From: Strigamia acuminata
Taxonomy: Eukaryota; Arthropoda; Chilopoda; Geophilomorpha; Linotaeniidae
Reading direction: 5' to 3'
Length of the DNA: 64,000 bases
Assembly: GCA_949358305.1 (NCBI GenBank)
Contig: OX442315.1
Location: 16,890,427 to 16,954,426 of the forward strand
Shown: piece after piece, positions 23,696 to 33,813 of the stretch
How the letters are laid out: every line of letters begins with the position of its first letter
Numbering within the stretch: the stretch's first letter is position 1
Position numbers and translations under genes: made by a program
The notes under the pieces: model-generated
Databases searched by the model: none
What the model saw: the letters and a program-made list of their open reading frames with translations, nothing else
What the model was told of the DNA's origin: nothing

Positions 23696-25944
23696 AAACA
23701 AACCACAATTTTACAGATTGCACATGATCTACGGGACATCAACCAAGAAGTAGTTAGGAACAAACTTATAGTCGCTGAAATTCGGTAATTCCATTTCACA
23801 AAGTGGCTCAACTATCATATAAATATTACACAATAGCAGAGTAAATACTTTATTACGTTCATTATTATACATGAGAGTATAAAGCACCTAGAAGTAAAAT
23901 TAGCGTGTAAAAACATTATTAACAAACACCAAAATAAATAACTATACAATCCGAATGTCACATTAAAGGAGAAATTGGTTATTACACCGATCCACAACAA
24001 AGTGACAGCCACAAATATCACATCATAATTATTTCACGTCAAAGACATCGATTTAATCTATCTTTTGCCCGTTCGTTTAATAGTGAATAATGTAGTTAAA
24101 ACCAAAATATCTTGGGTGGCATGTTAGGTAGTTGTCCATCATGAAAATGGGCGGCAACCAACTTATATTCCATTTGATAAAGTGCCTTCAAGAAAACTTT
24201 CATCGAGGTGTGGCATCGAGTCCGACCCCAGTCACTAGAGACCAACAACTCGCTAATTATTACACTTTCCTTTTCAATATACTTCCTAGTTCCTACCAAA
24301 CATCAAATTCCATCAAATAAAATAGCGAAGAGAAGAGAAGAGAGTAAAAATGCAAACTTTCCATCAATTTACTTAAACCATCACCGACGTTTTCCCAAAG
24401 CAATCAATTCGGTGTCCCGGATTCACACTAATGCACTCTTTCGGTTGAGGGAATGAGGGCAATTTTGCCTGTTCCTATATAGTCTTTGTCTTTACTTGGC
24501 TTCTGGCAGGTCGTTTGGTCTACCATCCATCACACTCGTGATTCTTTTCGTCGCTGAATATCAAGTGCCAAGAATTGCAAGGTGCACGCATGTAGAAACA
24601 CACTCGGTCCAACTTCAATTTACCACCCGATGATTTAATGCAGTGCCTTAACTTTGACCCGGCGCTGTTCCTTTTCCTCTCGCCTATCAGAAATGGGTCG
24701 GAAAAGAATGACAAGAAGAAATTAAAGAGGTCGCCGTATACAGGAGTCGCAGAGTACTTTGCGTGTTAGTGCTGTCCAGTGTCCACCTCAGCAGGTCCCA
24801 ACCTTCCTTGGGAGATAGCCAAACAATTTCATTAGCGTGCGAGCCCCTTTGAGAATGAATGTACTGACCCAAACCGTTGCCTGCAGTGGGTGGAGATAGT
24901 TTTCCAACTGCATTTTCATTGTGTCGAGTGTGTCGTATAGTGGAGGAAGGCAATTTCCAAAACCCGTATAATCACTCGCAGCAAATCACTATGTCACTGG
25001 CGACACATTGGGCGAGTCGGGCGTGCACGCCTTTGCACTACTTCCCAATAATGCGCTTAAAGTGTGCCAATGCCTCTTTTCAACCCAACTGGGGACTCGA
25101 TTTACGAACTTTACACTCATTTTCCACCACCCAGAAATAAAAGAAAAAAGAAAGAAGAAAGAAAAAGAAGAAGGAGGAAAAAAATGGGCAACTTTTCATC
25201 GCTTCGCAACCTAAGTGCGACTCCGTGTGCTTGCGAATAAAACTGTCTGGTTGTCAGCCAATGTTCGTTTGCTCCCATATGTGTATCTTTTTTTCTTCCC
25301 ATTCGTGCACTTTGAGCGCGAATAATCTTCGCAGGCTTTCATCGAGTCAAAACACATTCATCTGCCATTTTTCCCATAATAAATCAACAAAAGCAGCCGT
25401 TCAACTGATATTATTAAAAGGGGCCCACGTCAACAAAAGTGGTGCGAGCCAGCAACTGAACCGAGTCCATCATCTGCACTTGGCAGATTCGTGATTGCGC
25501 CCAATGACCACTTTCTTCCCGAGGATCAGCTTCTGGGCAAGCATCCCATCAGCCCAACGCACAAACCTTATCTTACAAGTAAAGCGATTCCATTAGAGTA
25601 GGAGCAAAGAAAAAAATTAAGATGCTCATCTCTCACCCGCTTGACATCATGTTGAAGCAATTTTGCAACATAATCCAAAACTGTCTTGTTTTCGACCTAC
25701 TTGCAAAAACTCACTTTCTCTTCGCTTTCCTTCGGACAACTACACTTTTTATGGTAACTGCCTCAATACATCACACACTATAGACCCATAAGCACCAACA
25801 TTTTCTTCAGCCGGACATCATTCTTGATTCATCACGACGGCGAGGTCACTGTCCGCATAAACTCAAACCCAACGACAGCCAGAATACAAAATCATGCAAC
25901 AAACAAATCTCATTTCAAAACCTTCATTATACAGTAAATAAAAA

Positions 25945-26145
25945 TACCGTATTTTACCGATTAAGAGTCGCTCTCAAATAGTAGTCACGACTGAGACATC
26001 AAGAATACCGTATTTTTGCAAAAGTACGGTATTGTTTCCGTATTTAACCTCACGAATGTAACAAACGAAAAACCGAAATTGGAATTGCTGACAAAAATGT
26101 CAGTTTTGAATAAGAGCCGCGGCTCTTAATCGATAAAATACTGTA
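25945..26145 (+). mobile_element. ACCGTATTTTACCG-family MITE, copy A (intact ends)
   Basis: The left end TACCGTATTTTACCGATTAA pairs with the complement of the right end (…CTCTTAATCGATAAAATACTGTA) over about 23 bp with two mismatches. The interior has a perfect 12-bp-arm hairpin, AATACCGTATTT/ AAAGTACGGTATT type, near 26006-26035. It is non-coding. Three more copies lie at 44.4, 55.6 and 62.7 kb. Confidence 0.75.
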
Positions 26146-28794
26146 TCACATCCATCGTATTACTTGCGAACCTTTATTCTAGGTCATAGGTCACACTAAA
26201 AGAGATGATACTAAAAACAGGTGCACTGATGTGGTTCCAACAAACGGCACTCCACATCATACGTCAAACATTTTGCCAATTATTGCCTGCAACTGAAAGC
26301 TCTGCTCTCGACTTTCAATCACTTGCAATCATTTCAGCGATGAAATCAAATTGAAATTAAATTTTTGACTAACCTAAATTGTGAACAATGTTCGAAATCA
26401 TTGCACTGTGCAATGATGGAGAATTCGGAGCAGCTGATTCTTTATTTATTTCAAACTTCGGAAACCGTCTTTACACGTAGTTCGTATTATTCTTGAAGCC
26501 TTTCTCAACTCAATTTAAGTGAGGGGGTGATCACAAACTGGGAAAATTGTTAGATGTCAGAGTGAGACAGCTTTATACCCGAGCGTGACAAAGGGCGTGC
26601 AACATTTCCAGATGAAAAATAAACATTTCCTTGACTGTTCATAATTTGTAGTGCTTGATGACTTTTGCGCATTCTGTTTGCGCGCCGCCCATAACTTTGA
26701 TGATGAGTGTGGATTTATTATAGGCATCCATTATTCAGTTACAATCTGCGAGAGCTAGAGAGAAAAAAGTGTTTCCACCAACTTTTAAATCAACGATTTC
26801 TGCGTGCAGGGAAAAATAATTCACGCGGATAAAGGCACAAATAAAAGTTCTTTTCTTCAACAAAATCATTTTATGGCAACACCAATTTCCCTCCTCTTCG
26901 TACAGAATATTATATATAGATCGGTTGAGCGAAGTCGTCGTTCACGCACTTTCTTCTAAGCCAAATCGAACAACTTGCTCACACAAATCGATACTTGATG
27001 GTGTTCACCTAACTCTCCACCCGTGCCAAGAAGATACTCATCTATGCAAATCAATGAGAACAAATTCACGTGACTCTGGCTCCACAGACCATTTCACGCC
27101 ATCGATTCAACAATATCAAACTTCACCGCACCCTGCTGTATTCGCACTACTTTACGTGTTATTATTTCCACTATTGACAAGAAACTGCACTTTACTCGAA
27201 AATACAATTTCGACAAAAGCCAACGAGTTACGACCGATAACTAATGCATGAAGATATAAAAAAAAATCTAATTTGCTTTTTCAAAGCTTAAAAACCGTAA
27301 TAACGAGATATTATTTGAATAAAAAGTTGGCAGTGCCAAATTCTTGCCGTTTTAGTTAGGAAAAAATATACCCAATTCTGTTTTTACACTGCAGATACGT
27401 TCCAGAAAAGAAAAACGTGTAAATAATTGCAAAGGGACACAAAGAAATCGTTTTCTAGGATCTAGACCGTGTTAAATCAAAATCGTGTAGAAAAAAGACC
27501 GTCTAAAACAGAATTTGGCGTGTACAAATCGAAACATTAATAATTCTCCAATTTTTTTCTAAAACGCCCTGGTCACACCTGTCAATGGTTACTAAATGAA
27601 GACAAACTAAGAGATAAACATCCACAGATCAACCCATTGTAAGTAGTAGCGCTTTTACAATTTGCTGTAAGTTGCCACCAGATGTAATCGCGGTCATAAT
27701 CGAAAAACGACAGATTTGACACCCAGAAACCAAAACGTGCCGGCCTTTAAAACTAAATCAAAAATCAATGCATTTGAATAAATAATCGCAAACCATTTCA
27801 CCAAAATTAATAAATTCAAAAAAAAAATATTTTAAATCAATTAATATTCCAGGCACACAATACATACAGTACACCTCCAAAACACTGCACAATCATGGAA
27901 CCCCTTATTATTTATCCCTTTATTTCCTCGATAATTCCCCCCTTTCTTTCTCATAATTATTAAAATAAAAATCGTCATATTTCCTCGCCACGCACAAGCG
28001 GCACAGAGCAGCACGTGCGTGCGTGAGAGTGAGCGCATGAAATGAAACGTTGTCTGGTTTTGTGCTCTTCTTCCAGACCGAGAGAAATATATTAAATTGC
28101 CATCGTTATTGACTTTCCTCATCTGGACGGCTTCCAACTTCAATTTTAAAATATACACCGAGACACTAAAGAGCGCTAGTCACAGCCCAAGCTGCCTCCT
28201 GCATCAGATTTGCTTCTGCTTCTGCTGGCAGAAGGGGGAAAATTAGATGTAAACTGGGAACAATCAATTATTAATACACGCTACAAAATTATGACGGAAG
28301 AGAATGTAATTCCTCATTAATGAACTTTTGCAGCAAGAAACAACAGCAACCAATCACACTGCACATTCTTCAAAATCAAAGTCGCTTCTTAAAAACCCCC
28401 AATGACATCTAGAAAAACCGGAGATGACGCGCGCATCTCCTTCATGCCTCCCTAAGGGCCACACCCAAATTCCCTCGTATCCATCCTTGGCTGAGGATAA
28501 AAAAAATAAATAAAAAAAATATGATGAAAAACTTTCCCAACGATTCAACCTGCACTTCTATCTTGCTGCGTGCCTCGAGCAACAATATACAGAAATGCAG
28601 AGAGACTGAGACGGGAGGAGACGAGAGAGAGGAGAAAATCTGGCATAAGATTCGAAATTGGATTGGAATTCAGCGTATCATCGACTCGTCCCATATAAAA
28701 TTAAATCGAATAAAATAAAATAAAAAAAAATATTTGCACTTTTAAATTAAATTGATTATTTCTTTTCAAACCTCCCACATGCATCAAAAACACT

Positions 28795-28908
28795 AAATGC
28801 AGTATTAAGTCTTTGTACATTAAATAACACATTTCGTAATACAATTAAAAAATGCATTCAAATTTGACAAATAATAATATTGGGAATGAAATTTTGAACC
28901 ACACGGGC
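28795..28908. repeat. A/T-rich MITE, GGTTCAAAAATG-type family, partial copy 2
   Basis: It carries ATTTCGTAATACAATT, AAAATGCATTCAAATTTGA and TAAATAATAATATTG, shared with the copy at 43.9-44.4 kb, and ends in TTTTGAACCAC like the copy at 9.2 kb. It lacks the left half. Confidence 0.5.
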
Positions 28909-29444
28909 TTGGTCGGAAAAAAAGCTTAATTTTTATTGAAATAATAATTAGTGTGACATTCAGATGTTAATAATCGTGGCAATAGTAAAGGGGTTAAAGC
29001 CCTATCGATTGGCAAGTGTCAGAGCAGCAGGTGCGGACAAATTTACGGGCCCAGTGGAAAAGTAGTGTTTTCTAAATCTGCCAATTTCACACGTGATTAA
29101 ACATTCTCAAGAGAGCCAAAGTCCTTCTCGTAATTAATCACACGGACTTTGAGAAGTGGAGTGAAGCGGGCATTGAAATCTTTTCATAAAAGCGGCGAGG
29201 CAGTAGCGAGCATTTCCTCCGCGATAATGTCGACTGAGTGAAGGGTTAGTCGTCTTTTGTCCGAGTCCATGCGCACAATGGCTCATTATCTACGCACAAG
29301 ATTAGATAAAATTAAAAGTGCCTGAAACTCAATCGTGGCTGCTACTAGTTGTTATTATGAGATTTCTTTTCCCCACCAGCAATGAAAGTCCAGCACAGCA
29401 TTGCAATGGCCTTCCTCATCAGATAAGTGCGGTCGCCGAATGAC

Positions 29445-29845
29445 TGTAAAATCCAGATTTGGATTTAATGTTTAGTAATGATTTCAATTTATGTTTAATT
29501 TTAGTGTTTTATTTCGAAAAGTGTTTTAAGTCTCTTTGTAATTGTTTTTATCGAATATCGAATTGTATTGGTAATGTTTTAACGACAATAGTGTTTTTTG
29601 ATCGAGGGACACCAAGAGTGCCCTCTGGTGTGTAATCTGTAATTTTGACCGGTCCTTGTTGACCGGAAGTTGACCCCGTTTTTGGGATTGACCACCATCT
29701 TTTTTACCTGTATCATCGTGTGTCACCACGCGATTTTCCTTGTTAAAATCTTCAACGATTAAAATTAGTTAAGTTTAAAAATACGTCTCAAATTGTTGCT
29801 CGCGCGTGCTGCAATCGCAGCTAGATTATTTCGAAGTCTCGAAAT
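29445..29845 (+). repeat. Probable 5' LTR of the BEL/Pao element
   Basis: About 400 bp directly upstream of the primer binding site, which is where the 5' LTR must lie. It is T/G-rich and contains an imperfect hairpin around 29605-29632 (ACACCAAGAG / CTCTGGTGT). Without a 3' copy, neither border can be fixed; the start is placed at a TGTA word and the end next to the primer site. Confidence 0.4.
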
Positions 29846-29863
29846 TGGTGCCGAAACCCGGGA
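29846..29863 (+). promoter_or_regulatory. Primer binding site, tRNA-Phe type
   Basis: TGGTGCCGAAACCCGGGA is complementary to the 3' end of metazoan tRNA-Phe(GAA), including CCA, whose acceptor 5' strand is GCCGAAA. It would prime minus-strand DNA synthesis. It lies 68 bp upstream of the Gag-Pol start codon. Confidence 0.85.
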
Positions 29864-29931
29864 GAAAAATCCAGGAACCTGAAGAACTGAAATCTATAAA
29901 AACCGCAAGTAAAATTTGAGAAAAATAAAAA

Positions 29932-32900
29932 ATGGCCGAAGATCTCAACGTGATCAAGTCACAACGAACAGTGGCCAGAAGAATGACGACCGCCACTATA
30001 ACCAAGGCGAAAACGATTCTTGCGGCAATACCACAGAATGAACTCGAACTAAAAAAAATTAAGGCCAACCTGAAGGCCAAGTCCGCCGAATTAAAGGCGT
30101 TAGACGGAAAAATATTGGCGGCGTTGGTTGACGACGACGAGATCGACCAAGAAATCACACAGTGCGAAACTAATTATAATGAGAAGATAATCGACTGCGA
30201 GGTCGAGCTCGAAGAAGCGCTGAAGAAAATGAATGCGCTGGCAATCGCCCCGCCACTCGCCCCGATCACCAACAATTACCATGGTACCGTTAATGCCCCG
30301 CACGAGACGACGATGCGACTCCCCAAGTACGAGGCCATAAAATTCAGTGGCGACCCCCTCGAATGGGATGATTTCTGGGGGAATTTCGAAATCAGCATCG
30401 ATTCGAAGCCTAACATCACAAATAAAAGCAAGTTAGTGTATTTGAAGTCGTATTTGGACGGTGAAGCGGCGCTCGTGTTGAAAGGACTGCCGCCAACTGA
30501 TGAGAATTACCCCGTCGCCAAGGAACTTTTAATTGAACGTTACGGGCGAAGTGACGTTATTCTCAGTGCGCACATGAGAGCGTTAATGAAAATGCAACCT
30601 GTAAAAGATATTTTAGACCCCGTGCCTCTTCAAAAGCTCTACGACCGCTGCGAGTCACACGTGCGCGGATTGTTGGCGTCAAAAATGAACACTGAAGCTA
30701 TCGATGCGACAGCTTGTCCGCTGATATTGGGTTTGGTCCCAAAACAAATTTCACTAGACTTTTCGCGACAACACCCTGATGGGAAATACAAAGCAAAAGA
30801 CTTATTGGACATGATTCGAGCTGAACTAATTCATCATAGCAAAATTGATAGTTTTCAGGACCTGCATCGCACTAAAGACCAGGAGAAGTCGGGAAAAGCA
30901 GAAAAACAGGACACGGAGAAGACATTTCGCAAGAACAACGATCGTGTCCCGTCTGCTCGAGTATTGAGCACGATGATCGCCAACTGCATGTTTTGCAGTA
31001 AGACCCACGAACGTGACGGCTGTTCCACGACTGCAGCGGAGCGAAAAGAATACGTGGTTAAAAATGGACGGTGTTTTAAGTGCTTAAAAAAGGGGCACAC
31101 GTCGAAAACGTGCTCCTACCGAATCACGTGTAAGATTTGCCAACGAAATCACAATCCTTTGGTGTGTGATGGAGCGAGGAAAACCGTTAATGAAAGTTTG
31201 ACCACTCACGTGGCTACGTGTGCAGAATTATCAGCGTTCGTCCCTCCTCCTGCTGCAGCGTTGGCGTCAATTTTTGTGCGTGTTGTGCATCAATCAAAAG
31301 AAGCGATCGTGCAGTGTCTTCTCGACCCCGGCAGCCAAACGACATTCGTGTTGTCCAGTCTTGCTAAAGACTTGGGGTTGCAATCGAAAGGAACTGAAAA
31401 TTTGTCCGTACTGACTTTTGGCAGTCAAGTGTCGCAAAGTGCAAAGCGAGAACGATTCGAGTTGAATTTGTGCAACGTGGACGACAAGAATAAATCGCTC
31501 ACGGTCACAGCAATCGAGACGCCGTGGATAACGCGGCCGATAAAAACTGAGTTGCAGGCTGGCTTGCGAGCCGCCTTAGCACGCAACAATATTGTAATAA
31601 ATTTTGAACAATACACTAATTTTGATGTTTTTTGTTTGATAGGCGCCGATAATATCGCTAAAATTTTGACTGGACGTCTCGAGAAGTTTGAAGAGGATCT
31701 GGTGGCAATCGAAACAATTTTTGGCTGGGCGTTGATGGGTAGCTCGCCCAACGTGACGACTTTGTCTACAATGGTCACCCGCGTATTCAACGTGCGGCTC
31801 GACGACCGCTTAGATGACCATCTTAAACAATTCTGGGAACTCGAAGCGATTGGAATCCGACACGAGTCCATTGACGAGTCGCCAACAGATCGCAACACGT
31901 GCACAAAGCGCTTCCGCGAGCTGGTGACGCGAGAGGACGGACGATATGTGGTGCCACTACCGTGGTTAGTCGATGCCAGTCAACTCAACAACAATTTTGA
32001 AGTAGCCAAGCGGAGATTTTGGCATTTGGTGCGCAAGTTCAAGAAGAACCCCGGCTTTTATCAAGCTTACAAAAAAATCTTCGACGATCAGCTGAAAAAC
32101 GACATCATCGAAGAAGTGAAAGTGCAAGACCCAGAACATTCATATTTTATGCCGCATCGTGCAGTTGTGCGTGAGGATCGTGCGACGACAAAAATTCGTA
32201 TTGTTTTCGACGCGTCATCAAAGGGAAAGAACGAGCTTTCGCTGAACGATTGTTTGGACAGCGGCCCCAATTTGTTACCGGAAATATTGAAACTTTTGGT
32301 GCTATTCCGACGTGAGCTTGTAGCGTACATCTCGGACATCGAAAAAGCATTTTTGCAGCTTCTGCTAAGACTTTGCGACCGGAACTTTGTTAGTTTTTTG
32401 TGGGTACCAGAGAATTGGGACGGTTTGGAATTCCTCGTGCCAAGAATTATGCGTCAGAAGCGAGTCACGTTTGGAGTCAGTTCCAGTCCCTACTCGTTAA
32501 ACGACACGATCCAAATGCATCTGGACGAAATGGAGAATTTGTATCCGGACACCGTCAAGCAGATTCGAGAGAAATTTTACGTGGACGACCTTCTGGATTC
32601 GATGCGAGCTGAAAATCAAGTTTTGACCGTTTTTTATGAGGCGCGGAAGTTGATGATGGACGCGCATTTGCCTTTAAGAAAATGGCATTCGAATTCTCCA
32701 CGACTACGAGAAATATTTGCTAAGGAGATCCCCGAAGATGAAGAAATTATCGCCGCCGAAAATGGTCAAACTACCGTGCTAGGTTTGATTTGGAATTACG
32801 AGACCGATAGACTTCAACTCGAAATAGGAGAATGGGCTGAAAAGAAACCAGAAAGCGGTCAAGGATCGAAGAGGGCGATTGTACAAGCAGTGGCGAAAAT

Positions 32901-33813
32901 TTATGACCCGTTGGGCTTCGCCTCACCATTCGCGATCGTCGGAAAACTCATGTTTCAGGAGTTGTGGTCCAGAAAAATCGATTGGGACGTCCCCTTGCCC
33001 CCCGACATTGCCAAGCGGTGGTGTGAATGGTACGAACAGGAAATTCATCTCTTTTGCGACGCGAGTCCGAAGGCGTACGGCGTCGTAGTTTACGTGCGCA
33101 CAGAAACAAATGGAACTGTCGACGTGTCGTTGTGCATGTCCAAGTCACGCGTTGCGCCGTTGAAGCCACTTACTTTGCCAAAATTGGAACTCATGAGCGC
33201 CCTTTTGTCATCACGCGTTGCAGTGAAGTTACGAGTTTTGGAAATCAAGAAAATGCATTGTTGGACCGACTCTTCAATTACATACTTTTGGATCCAACAG
33301 CAACAGAAGAAAACTAATCCTTTCATCGCGAATCGAGTACGGGAAATTCGTACAAACACCGACGTCGAATCTTGGCGACACTGCCCCGGCAGGGTAAATC
33401 CTGCGGATAAATTGACGAGAGGGATGGAAGCAGTGAAACTGGTTGACGATAACGAGTGGTGGCAGGGCCCCGAGTGGCTACGAAAAGGTGAAGAACATTG
33501 GCCACAAGAAATAAGCGCAGAATTAGAAACCCAACTTGAAGAGTTCGAAGAAAATTGCACGAGCGTCAACGCGACTCGATCGGCGGAAAAAATGGAGCCG
33601 ATATTCGCCCTGGAAAACTACAGCAGTTGGACAAGAGTCGTAAGGATCACAGCCTGGATGCTACGCTTCATTCGAAACTCGAGAAAGAATCAATCAATTG
33701 TCGGACCGCTGAAAACTGAGGAAATCGAGGCAGCAGAAACATATTGGTTCCGCGATAACATCGGCGAGAAGGAGAAACTGCAAACTGAGACGCAACCGCC
33801 GACTCACAATTGA
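29932..33813 (+). CDS. BEL/Pao Gag-Pol polyprotein, 1293 aa, integrase lacking
   Basis: One uninterrupted frame. Residues 1-110 are a helical, charged Gag N-terminus. About 130-300 is the DUF1759 Gag region (KFSGDPLEWDDFW). Zinc-knuckle-like Cys/His clusters lie near 351 (CMFCSKTHERDGC) and 379 (CFKCLKKGHTSKTC). A DUF1758-type aspartic protease motif near 463 reads LLDPGSQTTF, with Pro where Ser/Thr is usual. RT includes IVFDASSKG (757), ISDIEKAF, FGVSSSPYSLN (846) and the catalytic FYVDDLLDS (882). A bridging motif reads YDPLGFASPF. RNase H begins LFCDASPKAYG (1040) and continues with KLELMSALLSS, WTDSS and NPADKLTRG. The segment between KRWCEWYEQ and the RNase H start looks about 25 residues shorter than in the family. 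The frame ends near the point where the integrase zinc-binding domain should follow. The start is the first ATG after the primer site. Confidence 0.92.
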   Translation: MAEDLNVIKSQRTVARRMTTATITKAKTILAAIPQNELELKKIKANLKAKSAELKALDGKILAALVDDDEIDQEITQCETNYNEKIIDCEVELEEALKKMNALAIAPPLAPITNNYHGTVNAPHETTMRLPKYEAIKFSGDPLEWDDFWGNFEISIDSKPNITNKSKLVYLKSYLDGEAALVLKGLPPTDENYPVAKELLIERYGRSDVILSAHMRALMKMQPVKDILDPVPLQKLYDRCESHVRGLLASKMNTEAIDATACPLILGLVPKQISLDFSRQHPDGKYKAKDLLDMIRAELIHHSKIDSFQDLHRTKDQEKSGKAEKQDTEKTFRKNNDRVPSARVLSTMIANCMFCSKTHERDGCSTTAAERKEYVVKNGRCFKCLKKGHTSKTCSYRITCKICQRNHNPLVCDGARKTVNESLTTHVATCAELSAFVPPPAAALASIFVRVVHQSKEAIVQCLLDPGSQTTFVLSSLAKDLGLQSKGTENLSVLTFGSQVSQSAKRERFELNLCNVDDKNKSLTVTAIETPWITRPIKTELQAGLRAALARNNIVINFEQYTNFDVFCLIGADNIAKILTGRLEKFEEDLVAIETIFGWALMGSSPNVTTLSTMVTRVFNVRLDDRLDDHLKQFWELEAIGIRHESIDESPTDRNTCTKRFRELVTREDGRYVVPLPWLVDASQLNNNFEVAKRRFWHLVRKFKKNPGFYQAYKKIFDDQLKNDIIEEVKVQDPEHSYFMPHRAVVREDRATTKIRIVFDASSKGKNELSLNDCLDSGPNLLPEILKLLVLFRRELVAYISDIEKAFLQLLLRLCDRNFVSFLWVPENWDGLEFLVPRIMRQKRVTFGVSSSPYSLNDTIQMHLDEMENLYPDTVKQIREKFYVDDLLDSMRAENQVLTVFYEARKLMMDAHLPLRKWHSNSPRLREIFAKEIPEDEEIIAAENGQTTVLGLIWNYETDRLQLEIGEWAEKKPESGQGSKRAIVQAVAKIYDPLGFASPFAIVGKLMFQELWSRKIDWDVPLPPDIAKRWCEWYEQEIHLFCDASPKAYGVVVYVRTETNGTVDVSLCMSKSRVAPLKPLTLPKLELMSALLSSRVAVKLRVLEIKKMHCWTDSSITYFWIQQQQKKTNPFIANRVREIRTNTDVESWRHCPGRVNPADKLTRGMEAVKLVDDNEWWQGPEWLRKGEEHWPQEISAELETQLEEFEENCTSVNATRSAEKMEPIFALENYSSWTRVVRITAWMLRFIRNSRKNQSIVGPLKTEEIEAAETYWFRDNIGEKEKLQTETQPPTHN

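Larger units (their letters stand above)
20298..29444. other. Non-coding DNA with repeat fragments
   Basis: No host gene is recognised. MITEs at 21.09 and 25.95 kb, a DIRS-end fragment at 23.6 kb, a hAT-like end at 23.57 kb and an A/T-rich repeat at 28.85 kb are listed separately. A pyrimidine-rich tract (22.3 kb) is followed by a purine-rich one (22.46-22.54 kb). The remaining open frames are short and lack domain signatures. Confidence 0.55.
29445..33813 (+). mobile_element. Truncated BEL/Pao LTR retrotransposon
   Basis: It consists of an upstream LTR-like region, an 18-nt primer binding site, and one long Gag-protease-RT-RNase H frame. The frame ends where an integrase would start, and I see no second copy of the upstream LTR downstream. 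The left border is a guess: TGTAAAATCC at about 29445, where the sequence turns T-rich. The open frame argues for a young copy, but the missing integrase and 3' LTR mean it could not move on its own. Confidence 0.88.
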
